DNA of 19,265 bases, taken from Tubulinosema ratisbonensis. Lineage: Eukaryota > Microsporidia > Tubulinosematidae. Below the pieces are notes generated by a model, which saw only the letters and a list, made by a program, of their open reading frames with translations, was not told the origin of the DNA and did not search any database. Location: the NCBI GenBank assembly GCA_004000155.1, contig RCSS01000574.1, positions 1 through 19,265 on the forward strand, given 5' to 3'. Shown piece after piece: positions 17,309 through 19,265 of this stretch. Within the stretch, counting starts at the first letter, position 1. Each line of letters begins with the position of its first letter. The position numbers were made by a program, and so were the translations under genes.

Positions 17309-17363
17309 TTTTTTTTATTTAAGAATGGGAATTCAATAAAAAGATCTTTTGTTATCGCTTTCA
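17309..17363. repeat. Dispersed short repeat, copy C (diverged)
   Basis: ATGGGAATTCAATAAAAAGA... aligns without gaps to copy B ATGGGAAATCCATACAAAGA and continues through GATCTTTTG and .TAT...CTTTC. Preceding text keeps the T-run but has lost GTTGCC. It is the most degraded of the three copies. Confidence 0.55.
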
Positions 17364-17688
17364 TAGACTATCAACGTCGATTCATTAAACTCATAGTTAA
17401 ATATGTTTCTACTTACCTAGGTACATCGCAAGATACCGTGAGTCTTTAATTCTCTAAACACATATTATCTTGCACTTATCTTTTCTCATTTTATAAAAAA
17501 TTAGCAAATTGTTGGTTATTATTGTTTCTTAAAAATCCAAAGAAACATAGAGAATCTTTAAAATTACTAAGTAATAAAAAAATACAGAAAAATTCACAAA
17601 TTTAAAATGACAACATTTAGATAGAAAACGTGAAAATTATCCTAATAAGTAATCAAAAATTTATCTAGAAGGTATCATTCCGGTAGTT

Positions 17689-17874
17689 CTAAAAAACATA
17701 GTCGATGATTTTATTTTCTTTCCAAAGTTGTGTTCTATTTGTTTTTAAAAATACTTCATCATTTATTTTTAGATGAATTGCTGTTGTCTTGACATTTACT
17801 ACTTTAAAATGAATTGATAATTGTGGCGTTAAGTTTTCAAAATCAATTCTAAGCTTTGCTTTACAAGATGTAAT
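17689..17874 (-). pseudogene. Isolated 61-codon open frame, possible coding relic
   Basis: The frame is bounded by a stop at 17875 and lacks a start codon. It encodes ITSCKAKLRIDFENLTPQLS, then a segment with VVNVKTTAIHLKINDEVFL, ending IIDYVF. The residue mix is protein-like and the DNA is less AT-rich than the flanks. It points opposite to membrane-family copy 3 and shows no resemblance to it. I do not recognise it; a remnant of a gene or element is the likeliest reading. Confidence 0.3.
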
Positions 17875-18233
17875 CTACTAATCTTAGAAAAATGATAAAT
17901 TGTAGTGCTTTGTTCTTTAAACTTCTTGTTATGTTTTTTCTTTAACCTTTTTTTATTATAAATTATAATAAAAAGTACAAACGGTCAAATATAAATTTAA
18001 AGTTTCCTTTTTAAATTTCATGGGTAATTTTAGATATTAAATGCCAAAAAAAGTAAACCAGTTAAAGCGAATTTAACTTATGGATAAATAAGTAAATATT
18101 TGAATTCTTCTGGATGTTTAAGCAATTTTTAAGCTAAATATTAATTCGCAAATTTATTAATTTTTTAAAAAATCTTTCAATCATTTACTAAATTAGGAAT
18201 GTTTTTTACCAAAAAAATATTAAAAAAAGAAAG
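17875..18233. other. Gene-free spacer before membrane-family copy 3
   Basis: A minus-strand ACCC-ATG at 18021 opens only 21 codons (MKFKKETLNLYLTVC...), too short to call a gene though it has the start signal; it might be the first part of another dead copy. Otherwise nothing is seen. Confidence 0.35.
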
Positions 18234-18236
18234 CCC
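18234..18236 (+). promoter_or_regulatory. CCC start signal abutting the ATG of membrane-family copy 3
   Basis: gaaagCCCATG: the C-triplet touches the start codon, as at 736 and at the relic start 16664. Confidence 0.5.
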
Positions 18237-19157
18237 ATGAAAATAACTTCAAACAATAAAGTTGACAATCGCTCCAAAATTTTTATCGACAACGTTGAAC
18301 CAGTTCAGACCTCAACGAAAAACAGTACATCAACTACAAAACCAGATATGGAAGTATATCTTCTCTCTTTTAAACTCGCGCTAGTCATTGAGTCGATTGC
18401 AATTATGATTTGGGCCTTTTTCAAAATTGCAAACAATAATAGTTATTATTTTTATCTCGGTGGAATAGTGTCGATAATATTCTATTCCACTATGAATCTT
18501 ACAAAAAAATCATTTTTTAACAATGTATTACAGATTATTTCTGGATTAAATATAGGGTATTGCTTAATGATAATAATCCGAAAATATGCTATGTTGAGTA
18601 CTAACGAAATGTTTTTAAAACATTTTTTAACTTTTATTGCTTATAAACTAGTTTTTTTGGGAAGTATTTTTATTTTTACTTTGATTGGTTTTGTTTGTAT
18701 TTTTTGTGCACAAAAATTTATCTCAAAAAATATTAACAAATCACGATTATTAGTGTATTTCAACTTCAAAACGATGTCATCACTAGAAAAAACCTGTTTG
18801 ATAATCTTTTGGGTGATTTATTATATTTTCATGGCTGAAGTAGCAGTTAATTGTTATCTTTTCAAATCTACAAATTTATTTTTATTTTTATTTACTTTTA
18901 TTTTGATGACCATTTTTGGAATGGGATTATTTATTTTACATGAGTCATCTGAATCAGAAAACAGGACACTTTTAAGAGAAGTTCATATTTATGGGTCTTT
19001 ATGTATGATTTTATTCTTTTTATTTCAAGAAATGTCATCTATTGATTATATTGGCAAAATTATTGATGTTTTATCAAAGGATGAATCAAAATTATCAAAT
19101 ATTTTAAAAATACTTTTTTTGCCTGATAACTATGAAATAACAGATGACAAACATTAA
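18237..19157 (+). CDS. Multipass membrane protein family, copy 3, apparently intact (306 aa)
   Basis: CCC directly precedes the ATG. The first 38 residues are hydrophilic, with a Ser/Thr-rich stretch (TSTKNSTSTTK). Membrane segments lie at roughly 41-65, 70-88, 96-115, 130-157, 183-205, 212-234 and 250-267. A basic loop KNINKSRLLVYFNFKT (164-179) sits between segments four and five. The C-terminal hallmark is an acidic/polar loop ESSESENRTL (EN at 241-242), then a hydrophobic helix with FQE (263-265), then a charged tail with LSNILKILFLPDNYEITD. The tail is alignable with the post-stop extension of copy 2 and the frame-corrected end of copy 1, which makes copy 3 the reference for full length. 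It is the only member without a defect. An integral membrane protein is certain in outline; substrate, partner and organelle are not indicated. Confidence 0.85.
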   Translation: MKITSNNKVDNRSKIFIDNVEPVQTSTKNSTSTTKPDMEVYLLSFKLALVIESIAIMIWAFFKIANNNSYYFYLGGIVSIIFYSTMNLTKKSFFNNVLQIISGLNIGYCLMIIIRKYAMLSTNEMFLKHFLTFIAYKLVFLGSIFIFTLIGFVCIFCAQKFISKNINKSRLLVYFNFKTMSSLEKTCLIIFWVIYYIFMAEVAVNCYLFKSTNLFLFLFTFILMTIFGMGLFILHESSESENRTLLREVHIYGSLCMILFFLFQEMSSIDYIGKIIDVLSKDESKLSNILKILFLPDNYEITDDKH

Positions 19158-19265
19158 ACATTAAATTTTGGTCGGTGTACGAAAGATTATTAAATAGAAT
19201 CCCTCAAGCAATTTATACTGTTGATGTTTGACATAAAAATATAAATCAAAAGGCTATAATACCAC
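19158..19265. other. 3' flank of membrane-family copy 3, window end
   Basis: 108 nt with no gene start seen. The inverted repeat found 3' of the minus-strand copies would be expected beyond this point if it is a family feature. Confidence 0.4.

Noticed and set aside
18019..18021. Minus-strand ATG with a perfect ACCC start signal at 18021
   Set aside because: The frame stops after 21 codons and no continuation resembling the membrane family could be found.

Overview
The window looks like a very AT-rich, gene-poor microsporidian genome segment; this placement is inferred, since no rRNA, tRNA or universally conserved housekeeping gene is present. The support is the absence of visible introns, small compact ORFs, and a C-triplet lying directly or a few bases upstream of most convincing start codons (CCC-ATG at 736 and 18237; CCC within 7 nt of the ATG at 5061, 5619, 8251 and 15079). 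A CCC-like start signal is characteristic of microsporidian genes. Long AT-rich gene-free stretches with sparse genes resemble the large-genome microsporidia rather than Encephalitozoon.

Left part, 1-8.3 kb. It holds the 3' end of an unrecognised gene (1-705) and a small probably secreted protein (736-1074). A very N-rich ORF on the minus strand follows (1235-1795). The gene at 2376-3827 is interrupted by two compensating frameshifts, and its C-terminal half looks like the exocyst subunit Exo70. Two tandem minus-strand genes for small putative secreted proteins come next (4600-5061 and 5134-5619). They share their first five residues and a helical C-terminal region, and one carries a bipartite nuclear-localisation-like signal. 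A long coiled-coil gene lies on the minus strand (7025-8251).

Right part, 8.5-19.2 kb. This is the most interesting region: a cluster of one divergent multipass membrane protein family, which I do not recognise. Three near-intact members lie at 8626-9508 (-), 14273-15079 (-, with conserved coding beyond its stop to 14198) and 18237-19157 (+). At least one heavily decayed copy is clear (11715-12495, -) and another is probable (from 16664, +). The shared architecture is a hydrophilic N-terminus, about seven membrane segments, and a C-terminal block with the tripeptide FQE followed by a short tail. With a one-base correction in the first copy and readthrough of one stop in the second, both are exactly 882 nt long. 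The minus-strand array diverges from the plus-strand array around 15.1-16.6 kb.

Long inverted repeats sit 3' of the three minus-strand members or relics. A dispersed short repeat of about 50 bp occurs three times (1946, 6620, 17309). The 'intergenic' DNA is therefore partly a graveyard of decayed paralogues and unidentified relics. No tRNA, rRNA or CRISPR array was seen.
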